Assembly: GCF_030035675.1 (NCBI RefSeq)
Contig: NC_084486.1
Location: 64,068,730 to 64,132,729 of the forward strand
Source of the DNA: Rhineura floridana
Taxonomy: Eukaryota > Chordata > Lepidosauria > Squamata > Rhineuridae
Direction of reading: 5' to 3'
Length of the DNA stretch: 64,000 nt
The notes under the pieces were generated by a model that was not told where the DNA came from, did not search any database, and was given only the letters and a program-made list of their open reading frames with translations. The translations under genes and the position numbers were made by a program. This document shows, piece after piece, positions 23,605 to 33,662 of this stretch (its first letter is position 1; the number at the start of each line of letters is the position of its first letter).

Positions 23605-23720
23605 ACTCAAATTAGCCACAATGTATTTATATATCCTGCCCTTCCTCCCAAGGGGAGCTCAGGACAGCAAACCAGAAGTGATAAAACTCTAAAAAACATA
23701 TTTAAAACACCTTTAAACAC
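23605..23720 (-). repeat. CR1/L2-type LINE 3' tail
   Basis: The pattern 'tatatatcctgcccttcctc' followed by a gene-poor A-rich run is the reversed tail of CR1/L2-like LINEs in squamates. Family assignment is tentative. Confidence 0.4.
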
Positions 23721-23930
23721 ATTTAACCACTGAATATATGAGTATTTCAAATAGTTTACACATGTAGGAGAGTGAACTGTGTCACTCATTAAATGCAGGG
23801 TTAGGTATACTATTTTTAAAAAATCCAACCCTCAGTTTAAAAAACACCTTCTGCAAGCAGAAAACTAGCTTATTAGGAAGGATAATGTTTCTGTCCAAAC
23901 TCTTTCATTTCTGCTTTCCTTTCTGTTTTC

Positions 23931-24361
23931 TGTTAGAATATGTGGTTCAACGCAAACTGGTGGGTTGGGGCTGCATTGGGTTAAAAAGGGTAGATAGAGA
24001 GATCTCCTGATTGCTAGGCTATACCTATCCTTTCATGTCCTGCTGACTCTTCCTTTCTGTTAGACTGATATTCTCAGGATGTTGATAGGGAGAGCAGACA
24101 CCTTCTCTTTTGTCTGTCTTTCTCCTCCAAGCATGAGGGCAAACACTAGGCTTAGTGTTTGTGTCTCCAACTCAGCTAGTTAGCTAGATGTAGAACTCTT
24201 TCCTATCAAGTATGTACTTCCAGAATAAAGTTGTTGTTTCTTATTTTGAAGCTTAAAGTCTCAGTCAGACTAATTCCAGGGAAGGTGTAATCTTTAGCAA
24301 ACATCCAAACACACAAAGTTCACTCAGATGCTCAACTGCCTAATTTCACTACTCTGCAACA
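23931..24361 (+). mobile_element. Solo Ty1/copia LTR (type B), TTTTC duplication
   Basis: A 431-bp LTR, TGTTAGAATATGTGG to CTCTGCAACA, flanked by TTTTC (23926-23930 and 24362-24366). It has the AATAAAGTTGTTGTTTC poly(A) zone of type B. Confidence 0.85.
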
Positions 24362-24366
24362 TTTTC

Positions 24367-25050
24367 TACAATGAGATATTTAATTGTAACCTCTATACAC
24401 ACACTTGTAGTAGTACTGTCAGTTCTTCCACAATAGAATTCTTACCGTCTATTTAGACTTGTTGTGTAGATTCAGCCTCCATGGAACATAAGATTCTTTG
24501 TAGTGTACTACTTAAGGTTTCCTGCTGCCCCAGGGAGAGACACTCAACTATTACTGTCCACTGAGTGACCTTGAGATCACCATTATATCACAACAGTTGT
24601 CAAGAGGATAAAATGGAGGCTAAGAGTCTAGGAACGAAGGGGTAGGATGAAAAATATATATGAAAAACCACTTCTCTCTGATCAGGGCCTCCTCAGTTCA
24701 GAATTTTCTCTCCAACTTTAGCCAAATAGATATTCTTGAGGTCACAAACTGAGCAAGCTGTGCATAACCATCACCTGTCCTGCCAAGCTGCTAGCAGCCC
24801 TTTCAGGCTCTGTGAAGATGCAGATTGCATTTCACTGTCCTCACAAACAGACCTATCTTCTGTGACAGGGATGAGGAACCTGTGTCCCTCCAGATATTGC
24901 TGGATTCTAAAACCTATCATCCCTGATCACTGGCCATGTCAGATTGGAGAGATGAATGTTGGAGTCCAACACTACCCGGAGGAACGCAGGTCCACTATCC
25001 CTGCTCTATGAACTTTTCCAATCATTCTCAACAGCTTTCAAGGTAGCATG
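24367..25050. other. Intergenic DNA with one hAT-like palindrome
   Basis: At 24868-25008 there is a degraded palindrome (GGGATGAGGAACC... to ...CACTATCCCTGC) of the ACTACAACTCCCATCA family. Nothing else was recognised. Confidence 0.4.
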
Positions 25051-25500
25051 CTCACATATGGCGGCCAGATGTAAGAAGACAGAGCACCTACACTTTTAAT
25101 AGTTGAACAGAAGAGGGAATTTCAGCAGATGTAGCTTACTGATGTATTATATTTACATCCCAACTTTCCTCCAAGGAGCTCAAAGTGGCCTACATGATTC
25201 CCCCCTGGATCCACCATTTATCACCACAACAATCCTGTGAGGTGCATTAGGCCATAGTAGCTAATGTGGTGCCCCCCCCCGATGTTGTTGGACTACAACT
25301 CCCATCATCCCTGACCATTGGCCTTTGCAGCAGGGGCTGATGGGAGTTATAGTCCAACAACATCTGGAGGGCACCAAGTTGGTTACCACTGCAATAGACT
25401 GAGAGTGTGTGACAGTCTACAGTCACCTAGAGATTATTCTTCTACACAGTTATTAAAGATGCAGAAGCCCTGTCCTCTTTTGCAGCTGGCTATTAGCAGA
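25051..25500. mobile_element. GGCCA-type MITE with younger insertions
   Basis: The left end GGCGGCCAGATGTAAG with ACACTTTTAATAGTTG (about 25055-25110) and the right end TATTAAAGATGCAGAAGCCC to GCAGCTGGCTA (about 25450-25495) belong to one family. Between them lie a CR1/L2-type tail (25145-25262) and a palindrome (25264-25400) with GATGTTGTTGGACTACAAC arms. Confidence 0.5.
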
Positions 25501-25559
25501 GCAGCAAAACAGCCCTATAGCTGAGCTGCATGTGACACCTGAGTCCCACAATAAATTCC

Positions 25560-25660
25560 ATGACAGAGGCTGCAATCCTAGAAGCACATTTAGTTGGGAA
25601 TAAACCCCACTGAACATGGTAGAATTGATTCTACATCGCATGCACATGATCAAATTGTGA
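25560..25660. repeat. Palindromic MITE-type repeat
   Basis: Contains GCTGCAATCCTAGAAGCAC and AATAAACCCCACTGAACATGG, the common arm and centre of the palindromic family. Its end runs into GCATGCACATGATCAAA, a block seen again near 37934. Confidence 0.45.
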
Positions 25661-25715
25661 AAAAAGTACTTCAGTCTGTTCTCCCACACCTAATGTCATT
25701 TCATTTTAATGGGGA

Positions 25716-25860
25716 TTAGGGCATAGATCAGTGGGAGAGCACATGCTTTGCATGCAAAAACTCCCAGGTTCAGTCTTTGGCATCTTCAGATAGGCCTTGG
25801 ATGACTTCTGTTTGAAATCCGGGACAGCTACTACCAGTCAGCATAGACTAGAAACAGGGA
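25716..25860 (+). mobile_element. tRNA-derived SINE, not the Sauria type
   Basis: The head GATCAGTGGGAGAGCAC with GCTTTGCATGC and CAGGTTCAGTC has the A-box and B-box layout of an alanine-type tRNA. The following CCGGGACAGCTACTACCAGTC block is typical of a common reptile SINE as I remember it. The 3' end is missing. Confidence 0.5.
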
Positions 25861-25861
25861 A

Positions 25862-25965
25862 CCTGAGTGGCAATCCATATTTTGCTGGACCCTCGGTCCC
25901 ATCATCCCTGACCATTGCCCATGCTTGCTGGGGCTGATGGGAGCTGGTCCAACATCAAAATGCTT
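25862..25965. repeat. hAT-like palindromic MITE remnant
   Basis: Contains ATCATCCCTGACCATTGCCC and its mate GGGGCTGATGGGAGCTGG. It borders the copia fragment that begins at 25966. Confidence 0.5.
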
Positions 25966-27086
25966 TAACTGCACCAACAGAGGTGTACCTCCACTGAGAC
26001 TGTCCTACCTGGCAAGAGCTGATGAACTTCCAGAGCCAGAGACTTGGAAAGATATTGAAACTGTAGTCAAGCATACAACAATCAGGACACTCCTGAGTGT
26101 CGCTGCCAACAAGAAGATGCAAGTAGAGCAACTGAAAATAAAGACTGCAAGAGCATGGAATGACAAACTGAACCAAATGCTCTTGAAACAAGGCTATAAA
26201 AGAGGTGAAGCAGACCAATGCCTGTATAGCAGATTCAAGAACAACAAATGGACTTATATTTTGATTTATGTAGATGATTTACTACTTGCTTATGAGAGTC
26301 CACAAGACAAGCAAGAGTTAGTAAATAATCTAAGCAAGGAAGTCGAAGTGAAATGTCTAGGGGACATCACATACTACCTTGGAATACAAAATGAATGAAT
26401 GAATGAAATTTATTTCAGTCACAGACCAGCCTTGGAACACAAATTGAAAGAGAGGAAGATGGATCCTTTCTTCTAAATCAAAAACAAAAGATTCAAGACC
26501 TACTTGAGAGTCTAGGACTGAAGGATGCACATCCAGCACCTACACCAATGGAAGTAGGATACTTGAAACCAGACCAGAACAATCAACCCTGGGAAGACAA
26601 CGAAAGCTACAGACAAGCTATAGGGAAACTCCTATACATCAGCACAATAACCAGACCAGACGTAGCGGTAGCAGTGGGATACCTTTGCAGAAAAAACAAG
26701 TTGCCAACCAAGAAACACTGGGAAGCAGTCAAGAGAGTGGCAAGATATCTGAAAGGCACTGCAAACTTAAAACTAAAGCTATCAGCTACTCCAGATCCTA
26801 AGCTTCTAGGATATGCTGATGCTGACTGGGCTGGAGACACCAAGGATCGCAAGTCAACCAGTGGAAATTTGTTCTACTATGGGCAGTCACTTATCTGCTG
26901 GACAAGTCAAAAGCAAGAGACTGTAGCACACTCATCTACTGAGGCAGAGTACGTATCAGCTGATGAAGCATGCAAAGAAATGCTGTGGCTACACAAACTT
27001 CTACAAGACTCGGGCATATCTGAATCAGAGCCTATCAGAATACTTCAGGACAATCAAGCTTGCATAAGACTCGCAGAAGACTTGCA
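25966..27086 (+). mobile_element. Ty1/copia pol fossil (RT and RNase H part)
   Basis: Translation shows copia-type reverse transcriptase (YVDDLLLAYES) and, further along, RNase H with GYADADWAGD, KSTSGN, WTSQKQ and HSSTEAEYV. These are diagnostic of Ty1/copia rather than gypsy or retroviruses. The fragment is broken, lacks gag, protease and most of integrase, and ends where a type-B LTR begins at 27087. A short GAAT-rich insertion lies at about 26397-26435. The neighbouring LTRs in this block belong to the same family. Confidence 0.85.
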
Positions 27087-27621
27087 TAAGACTGCATGGG
27101 GTTAAAAAGGGTAGCTAGAGAGGAGACCTTCTGGTTGCTAGGTTATACCTGTCCTTTGATCTCCTGCTGTCTCTTCCTTCCTGCTAGACTGATATGCAAG
27201 TGATGTTGATCACATCTCCTTCCCTCCTCCTCCCTCTTTCTCTTGTGAGGGAGAGTAGACATATTCTCTTTGTCTCTCCCTCTTCTCCAAGCATGAGGGC
27301 AAACACTAAGCCTAGTGTTTGCATCTCCAACTTAGCTAGTTAGTTAGATATAGAACTCATTCCTATCAAGTATGCATTTCCAGAATAAAGTAATTTCTTA
27401 TTTTAAAGCTTAAAGCAGCCTTTCCCAACCAGTGTGCCTCCAGATGTTGTTGGACTACAACTCCCATCTTCCTGACCATTGGCAATGCTAGCTGAGGCTG
27501 ATGGGAGTTGTGGTCCAACAACATCTGGAGGCACACTGGTTGGGAAAGGCTGGCTTAAAGTCTCTGTCTGACTAATTTGCAGGGAAATCTCCGTTCCCAG
27601 TATCACCACTCTCCAACATTC
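27087..27621 (+). mobile_element. Type-B copia LTR, partial
   Basis: Lacks its first part and joins the copia RNase H fragment at CTGCATGGGGTTAAAAAGG. It runs through CCAGAATAAAGTAATTTC to CTCTCCAACA. A 137-bp hAT MITE (27416-27552) has inserted into it. Confidence 0.7.
27416..27552. mobile_element. hAT MITE with GCTTAAAG duplication
   Basis: A near-perfect palindrome, CAGCCTTTCCCAACC to GGTTGGGAAAGGCTG, flanked by the perfect 8-bp repeat GCTTAAAG (27408-27415 and 27553-27560). It lies within a copia LTR and is therefore younger. Its sister copy is at 30832-30969. Confidence 0.9.
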
Positions 27622-27726
27622 CAGTCAAACAATAAAGATGTGCACAGCCGGATGCAGATTTGTTTCAAACTGTACCCTGATAAAATGGTCTCACTACTTT
27701 GCAGAAACTAGTGTGCACGTAGCCTG

Positions 27727-27872
27727 AGAGCCAATATGATGTAATGGCTGGAATGTTGGACTATGACCTGGGGGACCAGGGTTTGAATCCCCACTCAGCC
27801 ATGAAGCTCACTGGGTGACCTTGGGCCAGTAACTATCCCTAAGTCTAGGCTACCTCATAGGGTTGGTATTGT
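27727..27872 (+). mobile_element. Sauria-type SINE, 3' truncated
   Basis: Head TGTAATGGCTGGAATGTTGG with GGTTTGAATCCCC and the GGTGACCTTGGGCCAG middle block, cut off by the LTR fragment that follows at 27873. Confidence 0.7.
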
Positions 27873-28135
27873 TGCTGAAATGTGGTAAGAACAACTCCTA
27901 TTTGGTTCTCTTTGCATACCTAAGGGGAGATAGAGAGAGGGTTCTCCAGCTGGTTAGGATATCTATGCTTACCTGTATTCCTCTAGCAGTCTTCCTTCCA
28001 TTTTAAACTGATACTTTCAGGGAGCTGACCTCACTTTTAATCTCTCCTTCCTTCTTCTCAAACCAGAAGGAGAGTAGACATCTTTGTCTTTGTTCCTCTC
28101 ATCTAAAGCATGAGGGCAATGACCAAACCTGGCCA
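27873..28135 (+). mobile_element. Type-A copia LTR fragment
   Basis: Carries AACAACTCCTATTTGG, GATAGAGAGAGGG and CATGAGGGCAA in LTR order, then stops where copia integrase-type coding sequence starts. Confidence 0.65.
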
Positions 28136-28320
28136 TAAGAGTACAAACCCAAGCTTCCCAAAGCAAAGTGAGAAGGGAACTAAAAGGCCTTCAGAGCTCA
28201 TCCACTCAGATGTATGTGGACCCTTCAAGGCTGTCTCTCAAGGAGGAAACTGTTACCTATTATCCTTCATTGATGATTATTTGAGGTACACTGTAATGTA
28301 TTTGCTAAGAGAAAGTTAAA
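28136..28320 (+). mobile_element. Ty1/copia integrase fragment (fossil)
   Basis: Translation contains ELIHSDVCGPF and SFIDDYLR, the start of the integrase catalytic core in copia elements. The fragment is short and broken, and is interrupted on its right by a Bov-B LINE piece. Confidence 0.75.
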
Positions 28321-29520
28321 GAAGAAAGCACAAAAGCAGGACTACAGCTGAATGTCAAGAAGACGAAAGTAATGACAACAGAAGAATTATGTAACTTTAA
28401 AGTTGACAATGAGGACATTGAACTTGTCAAGGCTTATCAATACCTTGGCACAGTCATTAACCAAAATGGAGACAATAGTCAAGAAATCAGAAGAAGGCTA
28501 GGACTGGGGAGGGCAGCTGTGAGAGAACTAGCAAAGGTCCTCAAATGCAAAGATGTATCACTGAAAACTAAACTCAGGATCGTTCAGACCATGGTATTCC
28601 CAATCTCTATATATGGATGTGAAAGTTGGACAGTGAAAAAAGCAGATAGGAGAAAAATCAACTCATTTGAAATGCGGTGTTGGAGGAGAGTTTTGCACAT
28701 ACCATGGACTGCGAAAAAGACAAATAATTGGGTATTGGAACAAATTAAACCAGAACTATCACTAGCAGCTAAAATGATGAAACTGAGGTTATCACACTTT
28801 GGACACATCATGAGAATGTTGCCCTGTGTATAATTTGTGTTGCTTAATTTCGTTTAAAGCAACACCACAGCAGCAGAGTAACAGCAGATGTTGAAATGCG
28901 AGTGTGCCAGTGTGTGCGTGCGTTTGCCTAAGAAAGCAGGCTTTTACCCTGCTTCAGCATCACTGAGACTGGAGACTTAGTAAAATAAGAAAAGCTACTT
29001 TATTTATAGAAATACATAGTAGATAGAAAAGGCATACCTAGTTCTAACTAACTAGCTAAGTTGGAGGCGTAACGCCCAGGTGTAGGAGTTAGCCCCATGC
29101 TTGGAGAGAGCAGAGAGAAAGGGATGTCTCCTCTCTCCCGGACAGTCAGAGGACAAAGGAGTGGAAAGGGCAGTAGGAGCAGGGGCAGGTAAGCTTCCCC
29201 AAAGACATAACAGTCTAGAGACAGAAGGAAGTCAGTCAGAGCATCACAGGTAAAGGTAAACAAGCCTATCCATCTGGAGGACCCTAGCTCTATCTCCCTT
29301 CTGGAGCACAAACAAAAGAACAAAACAGGAGTTGCTCTTGCCCCACTTCCAACAGAGAAGACATGATTCACTAGAAAAGGCAATAATTCTGGGAAAAACA
29401 GAAGGGAGTAGAAAAAGAGGAAGGCCAGAGAAGAGATGGATTGATTCCATAAAGGAAGTCACAGACCTGAACTGGGGTTGCCATAAGTCAAAATCAACTT
29501 GAAGGCCCATAACAAGCACC
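28321..29520 (+). repeat. Bov-B/RTE LINE 3' part, split by an LTR
   Basis: Translation of 28372-28816 shows the Bov-B reverse-transcriptase C-terminal region: YLGTVINQNG, GYESWT-type YGCESWTVKKADRRKI, RCWRRVLHIPWTAKKTN and FGHIMR. The remainder resumes after the LTR at 29360 (GRSRKRGRPEKRW-like coding, then the tail GGTTGCCATAAGTCAAAATC). The family's endonuclease and most of its polymerase are absent, so this is a 5'-truncated insertion. Its tail is the one shared by the Sauria SINEs in the window. Confidence 0.8.
28817..29354 (-). mobile_element. Solo copia LTR in Bov-B, GAGAA duplication
   Basis: A 538-bp type-A LTR on the minus strand (its TGTTGGAAGTGGGGC start is at 29354). GAGAA flanks it (28812-28816 and 29355-29359). 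It divides the Bov-B fragment, which itself lies inside copia sequence, giving three insertion layers. Confidence 0.9.
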
Positions 29521-29833
29521 ACCTGCAGAATCAGCTTCCTACAACTCCAACCAACAAAACACCATTTAAACTATGGCATGGATGCCTACCAAACATGACT
29601 CACCTAAAAGTGTTTGGATGCAAGGCCTTTGTGCACATCACAAAACAAAGATATCAAAACTCAACAACTCTGCAAAGGAAGGAATATTCATTGGATATTC
29701 TGCAAAGCAGAAGGGGCTCAGAGTCATAGACCCCAAGACTAGAGAAGTTGAAGTGTACAGAATGGTTCACTTTGATGAAGGAAAGTGCACACACCAATGA
29801 GAAGAGGCGCCACTTCAAGCAGATGAGAACAAT

Positions 29834-30002
29834 GAAGAAGAAGAAGAAGAAGAAGAAGAAGAAGAAGAAGAAGAAGAAGAAGAAGAAGAAGAAGAAGAAG
29901 AAGAAGAAGAAGAAGAAGAAGAAGAAGAAGAAGAAGAAGAAGAAGAAGAAGAAGAAGAAGAAGAAGAAGAAGAAGAAGAAGAAGAAGAAGAAGAAGAAGA
30001 AA
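29834..30002 (+). repeat. Long GAA microsatellite
   Basis: About 56 uninterrupted GAA units (169 bp). It lies where the copia polyprotein has an acidic linker (GAA encodes Glu in that frame), so it probably grew from a short Glu-rich stretch of the element. Confidence 0.95.
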
Positions 30003-30831
30003 TAATTGTACTATTCATGCACAACAAGAAGGAGGACAACAATGTGCCAGCAGAGGAAGGCAGGGAGTCTGAGCCAGAAGGGGCACTGGAGACAAAAGGT
30101 GCAGCTGCACCACCAGCACCCAGATGCTCAGAATGCACCAACAGAGGAGTGCCACCCCTAAGACTTGCCTACCTCATGAGAGATGATGAACTCCCAGAAC
30201 CAGACACCTGGCAGGTCATTCCAGCCTTACAAGGCTGAAGCTGAGAAGTGGAGGCAGGCAGCCAAGGAAGAGCTGGAAGCCCTACACAAGAATAAAACTT
30301 GGACACTCTTCCAGCTTCCTCAAGGGAGAAAGGCAGTAGACTGCAAGTGCATCTTCTAGAAAGGTACTCCCAGAAATATGGAGTATACTGTGACAAGAAC
30401 TTTGTTGCAATGGTCAAGCATATCACCATCAGGACACTCCTGAGTGTTGTTGCCAAAAGAAAATGCAATTGGAGCACAGGACATAAAAACAGTGTTCTTG
30501 CATGGCAAAATAGAAGAAGAAATCTACATGCACCAACCACCAGGGTTTGAAGTTCAAAGAAAAGAAACCCTAGTGTGCAAACTGCAAAAATCACCTAAGG
30601 ACTTAATCAGGCTGCAAGAGCCTGGAATGAGAAACCTAGCCAAATGCTCCTGGGGAAAAAAGCTTTATACAGGGCATAGCTGAGCCATGCCTTTGCAGCA
30701 GATTCAGGAACAGCAGATGGACCTATCTTCTGATTTACATAGATGATCTACTGATAGCTTATGAAGACCCCCTGGAAAGGCAACAGGTAGTGAATCATCT
30801 GAACAAGGAGGTTGAAGTGAAGTGTCTAGGC

Positions 30832-30969
30832 CAGTCTTTCCCAACCAGTGTGCCTCCAGATGTTGTTGGACCACAACTCCCATCTTTCCTGACCATTGGC
30901 AATGCTGGCTGAGGCTGATGGGAGTTGTGGTCCAACAACATCTGGAGGCACACTGGTTGGGAAAGGTTG
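30832..30969. mobile_element. hAT MITE with 8-bp duplication, in copia
   Basis: A 138-bp palindrome, CAGTCTTTCCCAACC to GGTTGGGAAAGGTTG, flanked by GTCTAGGC/GTCTAGGT (30824-30831 and 30970-30977). It is almost identical to the MITE at 27416 and lies inside copia sequence. Confidence 0.9.
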
Positions 30970-31833
30970 GTCTAGGTGATGTCACTGACTACCTCAGAAC
31001 TCAAATTGAAAGAGACAAAGATGGTTCGTTCTTGCTGAACAAAAGGCAAAAGATTCAAGACCTTCTTGAGATTTTAGGACTGAAGGATGCCCATTCAGCA
31101 CCTACACCAATGTAAGTCAAATACCTGAAACCAGAACACAACAATGAACACTGGAAAGACCATGAGAGCTACAAACATGCCATTGGGAAACTTCTGCATA
31201 TCAGCACCGTTACTAGGCCAGATGTGGCAACAGCTGTAGGATACCTGTGCAGGAAAACCAGCTCACCAACCAAGAAGGACTGGGAAGTAATCAAGAGAGT
31301 GGCAAGATACCTGAAGGGCACTGTAATCATGAAGCTGAAGTAAGAGGTTACCAAAGATCCCAAGCTGGTGAGACACGCAGAGGCTGACTAGGCTGAAGAC
31401 ACCACAGATTGGAAATCCACATGTGGAAACATCTTCTATAGAGATTCAATAATCTGCTGGTCAAGTAAGAGACAGTAGCACTCTCTTGCAGAGTACGTGT
31501 CAGCTTCTGAAGCAAGCAGACAGTTGGCATGGCTGCTTTCACTATTTAAAGAACTAGGCATATCTATACCTGGGCAGGTCACAATGCATGAAGACAACCA
31601 AGGATGCATCAGACTCACTGAGTCAGAACGGGTGAGTTCATGAACCAAGCACATAAATGTGAAGCATTATTTCATTAGAGATATCTGTCTCCAAGGCTAC
31701 TCAAGACAGAGTACTGTCCAACTGAAGAGATGACTGCTGAGGCTCTGACAAAGGCATTGGGAAAAGTCAGAGTCAGGAAACTGCGAGAGAAAATGAACCT
31801 CGTGACCTGAACCAAATGCTTGTTGAGAAGGAG

Positions 31834-32122
31834 TTTTAAAAGTGTGACAAGAACAACTGTCATTTGGTTCTCTTTGCAAGGGGAGAGCGAGAGGGAGAGG
31901 GATATTCTTCCAAGCTTGCTAGAATGCCACTGACCTGTCCTCATCTTTTCCATCTGTCTTCGTTCCCTCTCAGGCAGCTATTCTCACAGCTGACTCACCT
32001 TCCTGTTTACCTCTTCTCAGCTGATCACCAGAGGAGAAGGAACCTTCCCTTTGTCTCCTCTCTTCTAGTCCAAGCATGGTCACTGCAGCCTCCAATTTAG
32101 TTAGCTAGACAGAAGTAGTACC
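31834..32122 (+). mobile_element. Copia 3' LTR, partial
   Basis: Follows the RNase H end and a GAGAAGGAG polypurine tract, as a 3' LTR should. It runs to AGAAGTAGTACC and is cut off where a type-B LTR starts at 32123. Confidence 0.65.
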
Positions 32123-32598
32123 TGTTGGAATATGTGGTTCAACTCCAACTTGTAGGTTGAGGCTGCATGGGGTTAAAAAGGGTAGCGAGAGAGGAGACCT
32201 CCTGATTGCTAGGCTAATACCTATCCTTTGATCTCCTGCTGTCTCTCCCTTCCTGCTAGACTGATATGCATAGGATGTTGACCACATCTCCTTCCCTCCT
32301 TCCTTCTTTCTCTTTCTCTTGAGAAGGAGAGCAGACATATTCTCTTTGTCTCTCCCTCTCCTCCAAGCATGAGGGCAAATACTAGGCTTAGAGTTTGCAT
32401 CTCTAACTTAGTTAGTTAGCTAGATGTAGAACTCTTTCCTATCAAGTATGTACTTCCAGAATAAAGTAGTTGTTTCTTATTTTAAAGTTTAAAGTCTCTG
32501 TCTGACTTATTTGCAGGGAAGGTGTAACCTTTAGCAAAGATTCAAACACATAAAGGCTCACTCAGTCTCTCCATTTCCAATTTCACCACTCTGTGACA
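32123..32598 (+). mobile_element. Type-B copia LTR
   Basis: TGTTGGAATATGTGG to CTCTGTGACA with AATAAAGTAGTTGTTTC. The sequences on its two sides are different parts of copia elements and no matching duplication is seen, so it probably reflects recombination between copies rather than a simple insertion. Confidence 0.65.
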
Positions 32599-32798
32599 AG
32601 AACTAATTCCAAGAACACAGACATAGAGCACCACTACATCAGATCTACATGTTGCAGCAGACTACTCAAGATGGAGTACTGTCCAACCAAAGAGATGACT
32701 GCTGATGCCCTGACCAAGGCATTGGGCAAAGTCAGACACCAGAAGTTACAAGTCAAGATGAACCTCATGGCCTGAACCAAACACCTGTTTAGAAGGAG
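32599..32798 (+). mobile_element. Copia pol C-terminus and polypurine tract (fossil)
   Basis: Translation has EYCPTKEMTADALTKAL, the conserved end of copia RNase H (MTADxLTK), followed by a stop and then AGAAGGAG directly before an LTR. This is the junction that ties the LTR family to Ty1/copia. Confidence 0.8.
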
Positions 32799-33299
32799 TG
32801 TTGGAAGTGTAGCAAGAACAACTCCTATTTTGGTTCTCTTTGCGCTCCTAAGGAGAGATAGAGAGAGGGCCCTCCAGCTGGCTAGCATGCCTATGCTTAC
32901 CTGTGTTCCTCTACCAGTCTTTCTTCCATTGTAAACTGATACTCTCAGGGAACTGACCTCACTTCCTTCCTCTCCTTCCTCTTTCTTCTCAGACCTGCCC
33001 TGGGAGGGCAGACATCTTTGTCTTTGTTCCTTTCCCCTGAAGCATGAGGGCAAACACCAAGCCCGGCCATTGCGCCTCCAACGTAAGTTAGCTAAAGACT
33101 AGAGCCTTTCCTATCAAGTATTTATTTCTATGAATAAGGTAGTCTTTTCTTATTTTGAAACAAGTCCAAAGTCTCAGTGATTCAAAGCAAGGTAAAAGCT
33201 TGCTTTCTCTCAGGTAAACCACACACACTTGCTCTGCACAGAAATGCTTGAGCAAGCTACATTCAGCTAAACTGAACTAATTTTACCAATTCTCTAACA
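32799..33299 (+). mobile_element. Copia 3' LTR (type A), 501 bp
   Basis: Begins TGTTGGAAGTGTAGC immediately after the polypurine tract and ends TTCTCTAACA. It serves as the reference for the family in this window. Confidence 0.85.
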
Positions 33300-33662
33300 G
33301 TTGTGAGGATGAAATGAAAAGGGAGAGAGCCCGGTACACCACTTTGAGCTCCTGAGAGGAAAGGTAGGATAGAAATGTAATAAATAAATAAATGACATTA
33401 CAGGTCTTTAGGTCACAATCTTGTGTATACATCTCTAAGAGTAATCCCCAATGAACATAGTGGAAGTTACTTCTGAGTAAACATGCATTGGATTGTGCTG
33501 CAAAAGCCCCCATCCCTAATGCCTTAGCTTGGGTCTGGGGAACCTACCCCACATGTTGCTGAACTACAGCTCCCATCAGCCCCAGTGGACATGGCTTATG
33601 GCCAGGGTTGATGGGAGTTGCAGTTCAGCAAAACCTGGAGGGCAAAAGGTTCCCCACACCTG
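33300..33662. repeat. LINE tail and two palindromic repeats
   Basis: The stretch 33300-33395 is a CR1/L2-type tail in plus orientation (GTACACCACTTTGAGCTCC, then AATAAATAAATAAATG). The stretch 33412-33503 is the TGCAATCC-type palindrome. The stretch 33535-33660 is the hAT-like palindrome (GGTCTGGGGAACC to GGTTCCCCACACC). Confidence 0.55.

Larger units (their letters stand above)
29521..31833 (+). mobile_element. Ty1/copia pol fossil (integrase end to RNase H)
   Basis: Translated segments show the integrase C-terminal region (KTPFKLWHG, HLKVFGCKAFVHI), the linker with a CTNRGVPPLRLAYL-like block, reverse-transcriptase pieces and RNase H pieces (RPDVATAVGYLCRK-like, then EYVSASEAS-like). The copy is broken in many places. 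It contains a long GAA microsatellite and a hAT MITE, and ends at a polypurine tract before an LTR near 31834. It is more decayed than the fragment at 25966. Confidence 0.75.

Noticed and set aside
29834-30002. CRISPR-like or tandem repeat array
   Set aside because: It is a simple trinucleotide run with no spacers, in a vertebrate genome.
29748-30141. Poly-Lys and poly-Ser open frames
   Set aside because: They are readings of the GAA microsatellite.
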